NCBI RefSeq assembly: GCF_014892575.1
Contig: NZ_JADBGI010000011.1
Span: 150,685 to 214,684, forward strand
Direction: 5' to 3'
Source: Nocardiopsis coralli
GTDB taxonomy: Bacteria > Actinomycetota > Actinomycetes > Streptosporangiales > Streptosporangiaceae
Length of the DNA: 64,000 bases
Below are positions 18,422-28,966 of this stretch, piece after piece. The position numbers were made by a program, and so were the translations under genes. Under the pieces are notes generated by a model that saw only the letters and a program-made list of their open reading frames with translations, was not told the origin of the DNA and did not search any database. Positions within the stretch are counted from its first letter, which is position 1. Each line of letters opens with the position of its first letter.

Positions 18422-19273
18422 TCAGAGCACCTCGTCGGCCAGCCGCACGAACGCGTCCACGACCTCAGGACCGTGCACCATCGCCAGGTCGTTGTGCCCG
18501 GTGTCCGGCAGCACGAGCTCCTCGACCAGGTCCGGAGCGGCCTCGGCCACCGCGTGGCTCTGCTCGGCCGGCACCACCGTGTCGCTCTCCCCGATCGCCA
18601 CGCTCACCGGAAGGTGCAGGTCGGCCACGGTCGTCCGCACGAGGTAGTCGTCGCGCAGCATCGCCTCGGGCACCACCGGGTAGTGCGACCCCGCCATGTC
18701 CGCCAGGGAACTGAACGGCGACCTGAGGAACAGCCCTGCCGGCGGCTCCTCCACGGCCAGGTTGGTGGCCACGGCCGCGCCCAGGCTCTCGCCCCAGTAC
18801 AGGATCCGGTCGCCGTCGTGGCCGCGCTCGCGCAGCAGGTCGAGGCCGGCGCGGGCGTCGGCGGTCAGCCCGGGTTCGGTGGGGTCGCCCTCGTTGCCGC
18901 CGAAACCCCGGTAGTCGAAGACGAGCACGGAGAACCCTTCCTGGGCCAACGCCTGCGCCAGGGGAGCGCGGCTCTCCCGGTTGCCCGCGTTGCCGTTGGT
19001 GACCAGGACGGCCGCGTCGCGGTCCTGCCCGGCCGCGGGCACGTACCACCCGCCGAGCTCCAGGCCGTCGTCGGTGTGGAGCACGACGTCCTCGGCGCCC
19101 TGCACCACGTCCCCGGCGGGCGGCGGTTCACCCCCGCTGGGCAGGTAGATGACGGAGCGCTGTCCGCCCCACACCAGGCCGCCCAGCAGCACCGCCGCGC
19201 CGCCGAGCACGGCCGCGGAGACGATGACGGTGCGCATGCGACGTCGGGGTCGGGAGGTCTCGGGGGAGTCCAT
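18422..19273 (-). CDS. membrane-anchored alpha/beta hydrolase (ABHD/Bem46-like)
   Basis: 283-residue protein with one N-terminal transmembrane helix (about 14-36) and an extracytoplasmic or membrane-tethered alpha/beta hydrolase domain. The catalytic triad can be read as S163 (nucleophile elbow GESLG), D231 (IGESDTVVP) and H260 (DTGHND). VFDYRGFGGNEG (118-129) supplies the oxyanion-hole region. The arrangement resembles ABHD12/13 and Bem46 serine hydrolases. The substrate is unknown. ATG at 19273 with AAAGGAG about 6 nt upstream. Confidence 0.85.
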   Translation of the reverse strand: MDSPETSRPRRRMRTVIVSAAVLGGAAVLLGGLVWGGQRSVIYLPSGGEPPPAGDVVQGAEDVVLHTDDGLELGGWYVPAAGQDRDAAVLVTNGNAGNRESRAPLAQALAQEGFSVLVFDYRGFGGNEGDPTEPGLTADARAGLDLLRERGHDGDRILYWGESLGAAVATNLAVEEPPAGLFLRSPFSSLADMAGSHYPVVPEAMLRDDYLVRTTVADLHLPVSVAIGESDTVVPAEQSHAVAEAAPDLVEELVLPDTGHNDLAMVHGPEVVDAFVRLADEVL

Positions 19274-19371
19274 GGGGGATCTCCTTTCCTACGGCGTCCC
19301 CGCCACCGTAAGCGCCCGTGCCCGGGGCCCGGCGGCGGGTGACGGGTGGTCGCCCATCCGCCGGGCGGTCC

Positions 19372-20970
19372 CTAGGCGGTGACCAGGTCGCGGCGTCCGA
19401 ACCCGGCCAGACCCGCCGCCCCGGCCACGAGCACCGCCCCCAGGAACAGCAGGAACGGCGCCGTCTCGAAACCGTCCATCGGGAGCGCGGGCAGGATCTC
19501 GAACGCGCTCGCCCGCATGGCAGCGTCGGGCAACCCGAGCAGCGCCCCGAGCATGGTCGCGAACACGCTGTAACCCAGCCACACCCACACGAGCGGGATC
19601 CACCGCGGAACCGTGCCGAACAGCAGCGCCACGAGCGCCCCGAAGGCCAGCGCCGCCGGGAGCCCGGCCAGGGAAGCCTCGACCATCCGCCCGGCCCACC
19701 CGCCGTCCTCCAGCGTCACCGCGGCGCCCAGCCCCAGGCCGAGGCCGCCGACCACCGTGACCAGCGCCGTGGCCGCCGCGGCGACCAGGAGCGCGGTACC
19801 CATCCAGCGCGTGCGGCCCACGGCGGTGGCCAGCACCATCTCGGCCCGCCCGGCGCTCTCCTCCGCGCGGGTCCGCAGCACCGACAGCGCCCCGAACGCG
19901 CCGGCGCCCATGAGCACGTACAGCCCGATGGTGCCGAGGAAACCGCCGACCAGGTCGTCGGTGTCGCCGCCCAGGATCACCGCGAGGTCCGGGTTGGAAT
20001 CGATCATCGACTCCACCTCCGGCGCGAGCGTCCCGAACGACAGCGCGAGCACGAACACCGCGGCCGACCACGTGAGCACCGCACCGCGCTGCTGGTGCAG
20101 GTGCAGGGCGAACATCCCGCGCAGCAAGGGCCCGGCACCGGACGGCCCCGGACGGGTGGCCACCAGGCCCGCGCCGAGGTCGCGCCGGCCCGCCAGGGTG
20201 TGGGCGACGGCGAACAGCACCGCGGCGGCGGCCGGGTACAGCGCCAGCGGCCACCACTCGAGCCCGTCGAAGGGCCTGGCCTGCTGCACCCACGCGAACG
20301 GCGACAGCCACGAGAGCGCGTTGCCGCCGGGCTCGGAGACGTCCCCGACCACACGGGCCATGAAGAGCACCCCGACCACCAGGAAGGCCGTGCCCGCCGC
20401 GGTCCGGCCGTGCTCGGAGATCTGTGTGCACACCGCGGCCACGGCGGCGAAGACCACCCCGGCCAGCCCGATCCCCAGCCCGTAGGCGAAGGAGTCGGCC
20501 GCCGCGAGCCCGTAACCGGCCATCGATGCGAAGATCAGCGCCCCGATGAGCAGGTCCGCGGCCGCGGCGGTGATCAGGGCCGACGCCGGTTGGGCGCCCG
20601 AGCCCACGGGCGCCGCCCGCAGGAGTTCGGCCCGGCCGCTCTCCTCCTCGGCCCGCGTGTGGCGCACCACGTGCAGCACGTTGAACACCGCCAGCGCGAT
20701 GAGCAGCGTCATGGTCAGCTCGTTCACCAGCATCGGGCCGAGCTGGTAGTCGTCGAGGCCGTACCCGGGCCCGCCGAAGACGATCCCGGTCGGGGTGTCC
20801 ATGAGCGCGGCCCGGCCCTGGCGCTCTGCGTCGGTGGTGAACATGTCGTCCAGGGCGGGCACGGACGCGGCGACCGTGGCCGCCAGCGCGATCACCCACA
20901 CCGACAGGCGCAGGCGGTCCCGGCGCAGGACGAATCGGATCAGGTTCCCGGTTCCCGCGAAGGCGTTCAT
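19372..20970 (-). CDS. ABC exporter permease (polyketide-antibiotic-transporter type)
   Basis: 532-residue membrane protein of the large ABC-2 exporters (TnrB3/COG3559 type) that actinobacteria often pair with a TetR regulator and a single ATPase. Two internally similar halves of about six helices each are visible, each with a conserved cytoplasmic segment ([15 protein letters not shown] at about 106 and [15 protein letters not shown] at about 365). It overlaps the ATPase stop by 4 bp (ATGA). Efflux of a hydrophobic compound is inferred; no biosynthetic cluster is present in the window. Confidence 0.86.
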   Translation of the reverse strand: MNAFAGTGNLIRFVLRRDRLRLSVWVIALAATVAASVPALDDMFTTDAERQGRAALMDTPTGIVFGGPGYGLDDYQLGPMLVNELTMTLLIALAVFNVLHVVRHTRAEEESGRAELLRAAPVGSGAQPASALITAAAADLLIGALIFASMAGYGLAAADSFAYGLGIGLAGVVFAAVAAVCTQISEHGRTAAGTAFLVVGVLFMARVVGDVSEPGGNALSWLSPFAWVQQARPFDGLEWWPLALYPAAAAVLFAVAHTLAGRRDLGAGLVATRPGPSGAGPLLRGMFALHLHQQRGAVLTWSAAVFVLALSFGTLAPEVESMIDSNPDLAVILGGDTDDLVGGFLGTIGLYVLMGAGAFGALSVLRTRAEESAGRAEMVLATAVGRTRWMGTALLVAAAATALVTVVGGLGLGLGAAVTLEDGGWAGRMVEASLAGLPAALAFGALVALLFGTVPRWIPLVWVWLGYSVFATMLGALLGLPDAAMRASAFEILPALPMDGFETAPFLLFLGAVLVAGAAGLAGFGRRDLVTA

Positions 20971-21908
20971 GAGGTCCCACCCCCGTGGCCGCTCCCGGCA
21001 CCGGCCGGTGCCTCGCCGTAGTGGCGCATGAACAGCTGCTCGAGCGAGGGCGGGTTGCTCACCAGGGAACGCACGCCCAGCGAGGACAGGTGCCGCACGA
21101 CGCCGTCGAGGTGGTCGTGGTCGGCGTCGAGGGTGACCCGGTCCCCGTCCACGGTCAGGTCGTGCACCCCGGTCACGTCCGCCAGGCCGGCCGGATCGCC
21201 GTCGACGGTCGCGCGCACCGACGAGCGGGTCAGGTGCCGCAGGTCGTCCAGGGTTCCGGACTCCACCGTGCGCCCCTGCCGGATGATGGTGACGGTGTCG
21301 CACAGCTTCTCCACCTCCGACAGGATGTGGCTGGACAGCAGCACCGTGCGCCCCTCCGCCTTGGCCTCCAGCACACACTCGGTGAAGACCGCCTCCATGA
21401 GCGGGTCCAGGCCCGAGGTCGGCTCGTCCAGGATCAGCAGTTCCGCCCGGGACGCCAGCGCGGCCACGAGCGCGACCTTCTGCCGGTTGCCCTTGGAGTA
21501 GGTGCGGGCCTTCTTGGACGGGTCGAGCTCGAAGCGTTCGGTGAAGGCGCGGACCCGGTCGCGGTCCAGGCCGCCGCGCAGGCGTCCGAGCAGGTCGACG
21601 GCCTGTCCACCGCTGAGGTTGGGCCACAGGGACACGTCGCCCGGAACGTAGGCCAGCCGCCGGTGCAGCGCCACCGCGTCGCGCCAGGGGTCGCCGCCGA
21701 GCAGGCGCACCCGCCCGGCGTCGGCCCGCAGCAGGCCCAGCAGGATCCGGATGGTCGTGGACTTGCCCGAGCCGTTGGGGCCGAGGAACCCGGCCACCTG
21801 CCCGGTGCGCACGGTGAGGTCGAGCCCGTCGAGGGCCCGGAAGCGGCCGAAGCTCTTGTCGACGCCGCGCACGTCGACGGCGGTCGGATCGGTCATCGCT
21901 GTGGACAT
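20967..21908 (-). CDS. ABC exporter ATP-binding protein
   Basis: 313-residue ATPase. Walker A is GPNGSGKST (43-51), the signature is the atypical YSKGNRQK rather than LSGGQ (common in this DrrA-like branch), Walker B is [13 protein letters not shown], and the H-loop is [12 protein letters not shown]. The C-terminal 80 residues form a DrrA-type extension. ATG at 21908 with GGAG 5 nt upstream. Middle gene of tetR-ATPase-permease, read in that order on the minus strand. Confidence 0.92.
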   Translation of the reverse strand: MSTAMTDPTAVDVRGVDKSFGRFRALDGLDLTVRTGQVAGFLGPNGSGKSTTIRILLGLLRADAGRVRLLGGDPWRDAVALHRRLAYVPGDVSLWPNLSGGQAVDLLGRLRGGLDRDRVRAFTERFELDPSKKARTYSKGNRQKVALVAALASRAELLILDEPTSGLDPLMEAVFTECVLEAKAEGRTVLLSSHILSEVEKLCDTVTIIRQGRTVESGTLDDLRHLTRSSVRATVDGDPAGLADVTGVHDLTVDGDRVTLDADHDHLDGVVRHLSSLGVRSLVSNPPSLEQLFMRHYGEAPAGAGSGHGGGTS

Positions 21909-21926
21909 GGTGACTCCGTTCGGTCG

Positions 21927-22601
21927 TCAGTCGTCGCCGGTCCCGGTGCCGCCCTCGTCGCCGGCCCCTCCGCCGGCGTGGGCGACGTAGGTGTCCAGGA
22001 GCGTGCGGTCGAGGAGCACGGGCTCGGTGTAGGACTCCAGCGCCGGGAGCATGTACGCCTCGATCCACTCCTGCATCACCTGACCGAAGTCGGGTTCGGC
22101 GCCGGTGTGGTGCAGGGTCGTGTGCAGCATGAGCGAACCGAGGGCGCTCGAGGTCAGGTAGCGGGCCCGGGCGGCGGGGTCGCGGCTGGACGCGACGGTC
22201 CCGGCCTCCACCCCGACGGCCATGAAGCGTTCGACGTCCTCGACCATCAGCTCGAAGAAGTCGGCCGCCAGGACCCCGCCGGACTGCAGCGAGCGCAGCA
22301 CGTAACCGAGCACGGGCCCGTACTGCTCGATCTCCGCCATCTGCTGGAGCATGAACGCTCCGGAGGCCTCCTCGACGGTCTGGGTCTTGACCTCGGTGAT
22401 GACGCCGCGCACGTGGGTGTCGCACTCCTCGCGCAGCCGCGCCTTGCTCCCGAAGTGGTGGATGACCAGGCCGGGGGAGACGCCGGCGTGCTCGGCGATG
22501 GTGCGGACCGAGACCGAGAACCCTTCGCGTGCGAAGCACTCCACGGCACCGTCGCGGATGCGGGCCCTTGTGGTGAGGTCGCCCCTCGATGCTGAACTCA
22601 T
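21927..22601 (-). CDS. TetR family repressor of the adjacent ABC exporter
   Basis: 224-residue TetR regulator. The helix-turn-helix lies at residues about 9-54 (TRARIRDGAVECFAREGF, then SVRTIAEHAGVSPGLVIHHFGSKARL). The ligand-binding part is divergent, as usual. The ATG at 22601 lies inside a TGAAC-N4-GTTCA palindrome, so repressor binding would cover the translation start. First gene of the three-gene exporter operon, 18 bp upstream of the ATPase. Confidence 0.87.
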   Translation of the reverse strand: MSSASRGDLTTRARIRDGAVECFAREGFSVSVRTIAEHAGVSPGLVIHHFGSKARLREECDTHVRGVITEVKTQTVEEASGAFMLQQMAEIEQYGPVLGYVLRSLQSGGVLAADFFELMVEDVERFMAVGVEAGTVASSRDPAARARYLTSSALGSLMLHTTLHHTGAEPDFGQVMQEWIEAYMLPALESYTEPVLLDRTLLDTYVAHAGGGAGDEGGTGTGDD

Positions 22602-22626
22602 GTTCAATACATTAAACGCATGTTCA
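22593..22626 (-). promoter_or_regulatory. TetR operator region
   Basis: TGAAC-TCAT-GTTCA palindrome (22593-22606) spanning the tetR start codon, plus a second CATGTTCA copy at 22619-22626, exactly two helical turns (20 bp) away. The stretch between is AT-rich (AATACATTAAACG) and may hold the -10 region. Confidence 0.6.
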
Positions 22627-22745
22627 GGCTGCTGGCAAGGGTGTGGCCGGACGCGGCCGTACACTCGGGGCACGGCGCCCCCGGGAGAGTGCCCTCTGTC
22701 GAGGTGGCCCGCGGGTGCCGCCGACACCGACGAGGAGAGGCACCG

Positions 22746-23555
22746 ATGACGCAGGTAGCGGTCGCGCAGTTCGCCCCCGGCGAGGACAAGGACGAGAACG
22801 CCCGTTCGGTGGCGCAGTTGACCGCGCGTGCCGCGGCCGAGGGCGCCGAGGTCGTGCTCCTGCCCGAGTACGCCATGTTCACCGCCTCCCGCACCGACCG
22901 GCGCTACGTCGAGGCGGCCGAGCCCCTGGACGGCCCCTTCGTCTCAGCCGCTGCCGAGACCGCCCGGCGCGAGGGTGTGCACGTGGTCCTGGGTGTGAAC
23001 GAGGCGGAGAAGGGCGAGGAGGCCACCCACTTCAACAACACCCTGGTGGCGCTCTCCCCGCAGGGCGAGCGGGTCGCGCTCTACCGCAAGATCCACCTCT
23101 ACGACGCCTTCGGGGTGCGCGAGTCCGAGGTGGTCGCCCCCGGGGCCATCGAGGAGCCGGAGACCTTCACCGTCGGTGACGTCACCTTCGGCCTGCAGAC
23201 CTGCTACGACCTGCGCTTTCCCGAGGTGACGCGGCGCATCGCCGACGCCGGGGTGCACGTCCTGCTCCTGGCCGCCCAGTGGGTGCCCGGCCCGCTCAAG
23301 GAGGACCACTGGCGCACGCTGGCCCGGGCCCGCGCGATCGAGAACACCGTCTACGTGGCCGCGGCCGGGCAGCCGGCGCCCAGGGGCGCGGGCAACAGCA
23401 TGGTCATCGATCCCATGGGGACCGCCGTCTCCGCCCTGGGGGAGGAGACCTTCGCGGTGAGCACCGCCCGGGTTTCGGCCAGCAGGGTCGACGAGGTTCG
23501 GGTCACGAACCCGGCCCTGGAGATGCGCCGATTCTCGGTGATCCCGAACGGGTAG
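22746..23555 (+). CDS. nitrilase-superfamily amidase (Nit1/Nit2-like carbon-nitrogen hydrolase)
   Basis: 269-residue member of the nitrilase superfamily. The catalytic Glu-Lys-Cys triad can be read at E41 (VVLLPEYAMF), K115 (ALYRKIHLYD) and C153 (QTCYDLRFPE). The CYDLRFPE sequence is typical of the Nit branch (deaminated-glutathione amidase, omega-amidase), which repairs or recycles alpha-keto-acid amides. ATG at 22746 with GGAGAGG 5 nt upstream. Divergent from the TetR operon and apparently monocistronic. Confidence 0.85.
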   Translation: MTQVAVAQFAPGEDKDENARSVAQLTARAAAEGAEVVLLPEYAMFTASRTDRRYVEAAEPLDGPFVSAAAETARREGVHVVLGVNEAEKGEEATHFNNTLVALSPQGERVALYRKIHLYDAFGVRESEVVAPGAIEEPETFTVGDVTFGLQTCYDLRFPEVTRRIADAGVHVLLLAAQWVPGPLKEDHWRTLARARAIENTVYVAAAGQPAPRGAGNSMVIDPMGTAVSALGEETFAVSTARVSASRVDEVRVTNPALEMRRFSVIPNG

Positions 23556-23782
23556 ATCCGTGCATTAACGGGTAGTCCCGGGGAGGAAATTCGGACAAAT
23601 AGTGCGTATTTTCCCTGGCCTCAAGGGGCTTCCCAGGGTTCATTACTAAGGGTTATGCTTTCCAAGCACGGAGTGATTTGGATCGGTCCACACCCTTCCA
23701 GGTGCTGAGTGCACCTGAACGAAAATGAGCCGGTGGTAATCGGCCCGCCAGACTGTCCTAAACCACGGGGGGAGCAGGGACA
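23556..23782. other. AT-richer intergenic stretch
   Basis: About 230 bp, clearly lower in GC than the surroundings, between the amidase stop and the small CxxC protein. No gene is supported. It probably carries the promoter of the small protein, but I cannot assign boxes. Confidence 0.4.
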
Positions 23783-24046
23783 TTGCGCGGAACGAGCACG
23801 TTGTGCGAACCGGACACGGGGTCCGGCGGTACAACAGACCTCTACGTCTACGACCCGGAAACGTTGAGCGCGGCGCAGTGCATGGGGGATGCCTGCGCCG
23901 TGTGCCACGTCCAGTGGCCGCGGCCCCGAACGGTCCTGGGGTCGCTGCCGGACGGGGCCGGGGTCCTGGGGTGCGGCGAATGCGCCGAGCTCATGGGGTT
24001 GGCCCCGCGCTCGCGTGCGGGCCACGCGCTCACGGCCGTGCGTTGA
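23783..24046 (+). CDS. small CxxC-CxxC zinc-ribbon-like protein
   Basis: 87-residue protein with two cysteine pairs, CAVC (about 38-41) and CGEC (about 63-66), spaced like a treble-clef or zinc ribbon, and the segment GSLPDGAGVLGCGECAEL that recurs in small actinobacterial proteins of unknown function. TTG start at 23783 with GGGGGAG about 9 nt upstream; an internal ATG at about codon 34 is possible but would start just before the first CxxC. A strong hairpin terminator follows. No function is assigned. Confidence 0.55.
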   Translation: MRGTSTLCEPDTGSGGTTDLYVYDPETLSAAQCMGDACAVCHVQWPRPRTVLGSLPDGAGVLGCGECAELMGLAPRSRAGHALTAVR

Positions 24047-24082
24047 CGGTGTGAGGCGCAGCCCGCAGTGGGCGGAAGAAGG

Positions 24083-24125
24083 GCCGTGTCCCGGCCCCCG
24101 GGGGAGCCGGGGACCGGGACACGGC
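24083..24125 (+). terminator. terminator after the small CxxC protein
   Basis: 12-bp perfect inverted repeat (24083-24094 / 24114-24125) with an inner CCCCCGGGGG palindrome. The next 160 bp up to the convergent dehydrogenase stop hold nothing I can identify. Confidence 0.75.
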
Positions 24126-24285
24126 TGTGGGCACACCCGCTTCCATGGGGAGGAGGGGAATTGAGCGTGCCTCTCCGGGATGGACCGAGGGGCGCCCGCG
24201 TGGGCGCACGACCACAACAATACTGCGTGTGGTGCGCCACAGACCCACCGTGAGGCAGATTCGGCCGGATTTTCCGGCGCAGGGC

Positions 24286-25794
<1,509 letters not shown>

Positions 25795-25831
25795 GGTGTG
25801 GTGTCCTCGCTTCACGTGGGGTGATGGGGGT

Positions 25832-27124
25832 TCAGGACGCGGCGCCGGCGTCGACCGCGCGCACGGCGTCCAGGAGGATGTCGCGGCCCTCGGCGGCGTC
25901 GGCGTCCGACAGCGTCAGCGGCGGGGCCATGCGCAGGACGTTGCCCTGGAGCCCGCCCTTGCCGACCAGCAGCCCCCGCTCGCGCGCGGCCTCGAGCACC
26001 TGCCCGGCCAGCGCGGGGGAGGGGGCGCCGGTGGCGGGGTCGGCCATCTCGATCGCGAACATCAGGCCCTTGCCGCGCACGTCCTTGACCGAGTCCAGCT
26101 CGCGCAGGGCCAGGATCCCGTCCAGCAGGGTGGTGCCCTGGCGCAGTGCGTTGGACTGCAGGTCGTGGTCGAGCACGTACTTCAGGGTCGCGCGGGCCGC
26201 GGCGGTGGAGACCGGGTTCCCGCCGAAAGTGGCCACACCCAGGGCCGGCAGGCCGTCCATGAGGTCGCCGCGTGCGACCACGCCGCCGATCGCGAACCCG
26301 TTGCCCAGGCCCTTGGCGAAGGTCATCGCGTCCGGGGTCACGCCGTGGTTGTCGATGCCGAAGAACCCGGTCCCGGTGCGGCCCCACCCGGTCTGGACCT
26401 CGTCGGAGATCATGAGGATCCCGTGCTCGTCCAGGACCTCCTTGTACGCGCCCAGGAGCCCGTCCGGCGGCATCTGGAACCCGTTCACCCCCTGCACCGG
26501 CTCGGCGATCATGCACGCGACCTTCGGGGACGCGGTGGCGAGCACGTCACGCAGATCGGCCACGCACGCGTCGATGTACTCGCGGTCGGACATGTGCCGG
26601 AACGCGGGGGAGGCGTGGTCGGTGCCGTGCAGGTAGTGCACGTTCAGCGGCGACAGCGACGAGTTCTTCCACGCCCGGTTCCCGGTCACCGCGACCGTGC
26701 CGAAGGAACGCCCGTGGTAGCTCCCGCGCAGCGCCAGCACCTCGTCGCTGCCGCGCGCGTGGGTGGCCAGGAGCAGGGCGGTCTCGTTGGCCTCGGTGCC
26801 GGAGTTGGTGAAGAAGACCTTCGCGTCGGGGATGCCCGACAGCTCGGCGATCTGCTCGGCGAGTTCGACCTGGTGGCGGATGAGGTAGAGGGTGGAGGTG
26901 TGCGCGACCCCCGTCGCGATCTGGGCCTCGACCGCCTCGCGTACCTCGGCCACGTCGTAGCCGAGCATGTTGGTCACGATCCCGGTGAAGAAGTCCAGGT
27001 AGGAGCTGCCTTCGGCGTCGGTGACACGCGAACCCTTGCCGCCGGTGATCTCCAGCGGCGACTCGTAGTAGAGGGGCATCCAGGAGGGCAGGACCGCGCG
27101 GTGGCGCGAGTGAAGTTCCGACAT
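25832..27124 (-). CDS. class III PLP-dependent aminotransferase (beta-alanine / beta-amino-acid type)
   Basis: 430-residue aminotransferase. The PLP lysine is K271 in TFAKGLGNGFAIGG; D241 (ISDEVQTGWGRTG) contacts the pyridine nitrogen; FFTNSGTEANE (104-114) forms the phosphate-binding loop. The sequence resembles AGXT2/(R)-3-amino-2-methylpropionate-pyruvate aminotransferases. Being transcribed just ahead of mmsA, it would turn beta-alanine or 3-aminoisobutyrate into a semialdehyde that MmsA oxidises. That pathway is inferred from context. ATG at 27124 with only a weak ribosome site. Confidence 0.85.
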   Translation of the reverse strand: MSELHSRHRAVLPSWMPLYYESPLEITGGKGSRVTDAEGSSYLDFFTGIVTNMLGYDVAEVREAVEAQIATGVAHTSTLYLIRHQVELAEQIAELSGIPDAKVFFTNSGTEANETALLLATHARGSDEVLALRGSYHGRSFGTVAVTGNRAWKNSSLSPLNVHYLHGTDHASPAFRHMSDREYIDACVADLRDVLATASPKVACMIAEPVQGVNGFQMPPDGLLGAYKEVLDEHGILMISDEVQTGWGRTGTGFFGIDNHGVTPDAMTFAKGLGNGFAIGGVVARGDLMDGLPALGVATFGGNPVSTAAARATLKYVLDHDLQSNALRQGTTLLDGILALRELDSVKDVRGKGLMFAIEMADPATGAPSPALAGQVLEAARERGLLVGKGGLQGNVLRMAPPLTLSDADAAEGRDILLDAVRAVDAGAAS

Positions 27125-27166
27125 GGCCCCAGTCTCGCCCGGCCTTCCCGCCTTGGCCAGAACCAC

Positions 27167-27205
27167 CATGTTGACAACATGCTGGGCGGATTTACATCCT
27201 GTAAA
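27167..27205. promoter_or_regulatory. PucR operator and divergent promoter
   Basis: Perfect odd palindrome CATGTTG-A-CAACATG (27167-27181) and a second perfect inverted repeat TTTACA-TCC-TGTAAA (27191-27205) fill the gap between the aminotransferase and pucR. The first contains TTGACA (27171-27176), a -35 for pucR, with a -10-like TACATC at 27193-27198. This puts the transcript start at about the GTG of pucR. Confidence 0.65.
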
Positions 27206-27206
27206 G

Positions 27207-28811
27207 GTGCTACCCACCCTCGCCGAGGTACTCGAACTTCCCGCCCTCCGACGTGCCCGGCCCCGTGTGGTCGTGGGTCGCGACCGCCTCGACGTCCCCG
27301 TGCGCTGGGTCCACATCGCCGAGGTCACCGACCTGGCCCACCTGCTGCGCGGCGGTGAACTCGTGCTCAGCACCGGGATCGCCATGCCGGACGACCCCGA
27401 CGCCCTGCGCCGCTACATCGACGACCTCGCCGCCGCCGGGGCCAGCGGCATCGCCGTCGAACTCGGCCGCAAGTATCACGCCGAGCTCCCCGAGGCCTTC
27501 CGCGAGGCGGCCCGCTCGGCCGGGCTCCCCGTCGTCCTGCTCGACCGCGAGGCGCGCTTCGTCGAGATCACCGAGGCCGTGCACGTGCGCGTGGTCAACG
27601 AACAGCTCGAGGAACTGCGCGAGTCCGACCGCCTGCACTCCGTCTTCACCCAGCTCTCGGTCGAGGGCGCCGACAGCGGGCGCATCCTCGCCGAGGTCGC
27701 CCGCATCTCCGGCTGCCCCGTGGTGCTGGAGAACCTCAGCCACCAGGTGCTGGCCTGCGACCTCAACGGCGAGGACCCCGGAACCCTGTTGACCTCCTGG
27801 GAGAGCCGCTCACGGGCGGTGCGCACCGGCAGCCGCACCGTCCACGTGCCCTCCAGCGGCTGGCTGGTCACCACCGTGGGCGCCCGCGGGCAGGACTGGG
27901 GCCGCCTGGTGCTGGTCGCCGGCGCCGCGCCCACCCGCAGCCGCCGCATGCTCGTCGAACGCGCCGCCACCACCCTCGCCCTGGGGCGCCTGCTCGAACG
28001 CCACCAGGAGAGCCTGGAACGCCAGACCCACCGCACGATCATCGCCGGCATCCTCGACCGCGCCTACTCCGACCCCGAGGAGGCCCTCGTGCGCGCCCGC
28101 GCGGTCGGGGTGCCCCTGCAGGGACGCGAACTCGTCGGCCTCGTCCTGCGCCTGCGCGAGGGCGGGACCGGCCTGGCCGCCGAGGCCCGCCTGTCCGACA
28201 CCGCCGAGGGCGCCGCCCGGGCCTGCCGCGAACTGCGCCTGTCCGCCCTGGTCGGTTCCCTCGACGACCTGCGCGTGGGCATCCTGCTCGCCCTGCCCGA
28301 CCGCGGCCGTCTCGAGGCCACGCTCCACATGCTCGCCGACCGGGTCCACAGCACGCTCGGCGGCAGCGCGGTCCTGGCCGTGGGCTCGACCGCGGAAGGG
28401 GTGCGTGAGGTCCGGCGCTCCTTCCTCGAAGCGCGCCAGGTCGGCGACGTCGCCCTGCGCCAGAGCGACCGCCGCCCCTTCTACCGCCTGCCCGACCTGC
28501 ACCTGCGCGGGCTCCTGCACCTGTTCCGCGAGGACGAGCGCCTGCAGACCTACGTCGAACGCGAGCTCGGCCCGCTCCTGGAGTACGACGACCGGCACGG
28601 CGGCGACCTCACCGAGATGCTCCGCCACTACCTCGACTCCGGGCGGAACAAGGCCCGCGCCGCCGCCCGCGCCCACCTGTCGCGCCCCGCGTTCTACGAC
28701 CGCCTGCGCCGTATCGCCAACGTGCTGGACGCGGACCTGGAGTCGGTGGAGACCTCCCTGTCCCTGCACGTGGCGCTGTGGTCCCTGGACGCCCTGCGCG
28801 ACGCCCCCTGA
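27207..28811 (+). CDS. PucR family transcriptional regulator
   Basis: 534-residue regulator. An N-terminal PucR domain (about 1-125, LPTLAEVLELPALRRARPRVV and VRWVHIAEVTDLAHLLRGGELVL) is followed by a GGDEF-like middle region and a C-terminal HTH_30 domain (LRHYLDSGRNKARAAARAHLSRPAFYDRLRRI, about 480-511). PucR proteins sense nitrogenous metabolites such as purine catabolites or amino compounds. Divergent from the aminotransferase-mmsA operon, which it probably controls. The GTG at 27207 has no ribosome site, and the promoter position suggests a leaderless transcript. Confidence 0.9.
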   Translation: MLPTLAEVLELPALRRARPRVVVGRDRLDVPVRWVHIAEVTDLAHLLRGGELVLSTGIAMPDDPDALRRYIDDLAAAGASGIAVELGRKYHAELPEAFREAARSAGLPVVLLDREARFVEITEAVHVRVVNEQLEELRESDRLHSVFTQLSVEGADSGRILAEVARISGCPVVLENLSHQVLACDLNGEDPGTLLTSWESRSRAVRTGSRTVHVPSSGWLVTTVGARGQDWGRLVLVAGAAPTRSRRMLVERAATTLALGRLLERHQESLERQTHRTIIAGILDRAYSDPEEALVRARAVGVPLQGRELVGLVLRLREGGTGLAAEARLSDTAEGAARACRELRLSALVGSLDDLRVGILLALPDRGRLEATLHMLADRVHSTLGGSAVLAVGSTAEGVREVRRSFLEARQVGDVALRQSDRRPFYRLPDLHLRGLLHLFREDERLQTYVERELGPLLEYDDRHGGDLTEMLRHYLDSGRNKARAAARAHLSRPAFYDRLRRIANVLDADLESVETSLSLHVALWSLDALRDAP

Positions 28812-28939
28812 CCCGCAGTTCCCCGACCGCGCCCCGGCCCGTCCCGTAAATGGCGGGCACCGGTTTTCCCGTTCCCCGGGTCCCCGGCCGCACCGTCCAC
28901 GACAATGGAGCGGATCCGGACTTTGAGTAATCACCCGAT

Positions 28940-28953
28940 CACCCGGTCGGGTG
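28940..28953 (+). promoter_or_regulatory. palindrome upstream of the helicase-like gene
   Basis: CACCCG-GT-CGGGTG inverted repeat overlapping a tandem ATCACCCG duplication, ending 13 bp before the GTG start. Possible operator; nothing known to bind it. Confidence 0.35.
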
Positions 28954-28966
28954 TGGGGGAGCGACT

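Noticed and set aside
19372..22601. Antibiotic biosynthetic cluster suggested by the polyketide-antibiotic-type exporter.
   Set aside because: No biosynthetic enzymes are nearby; tetR-ATPase-permease triplets of this type are common stand-alone efflux systems.
22746..23555. Reading the nitrilase-family gene as beta-ureidopropionase to complete pyrimidine degradation with the aminotransferase-mmsA module.
   Set aside because: CYDLRFPE and the length match the Nit1/Nit2 amidase branch, and it is not in the same transcript as the module.
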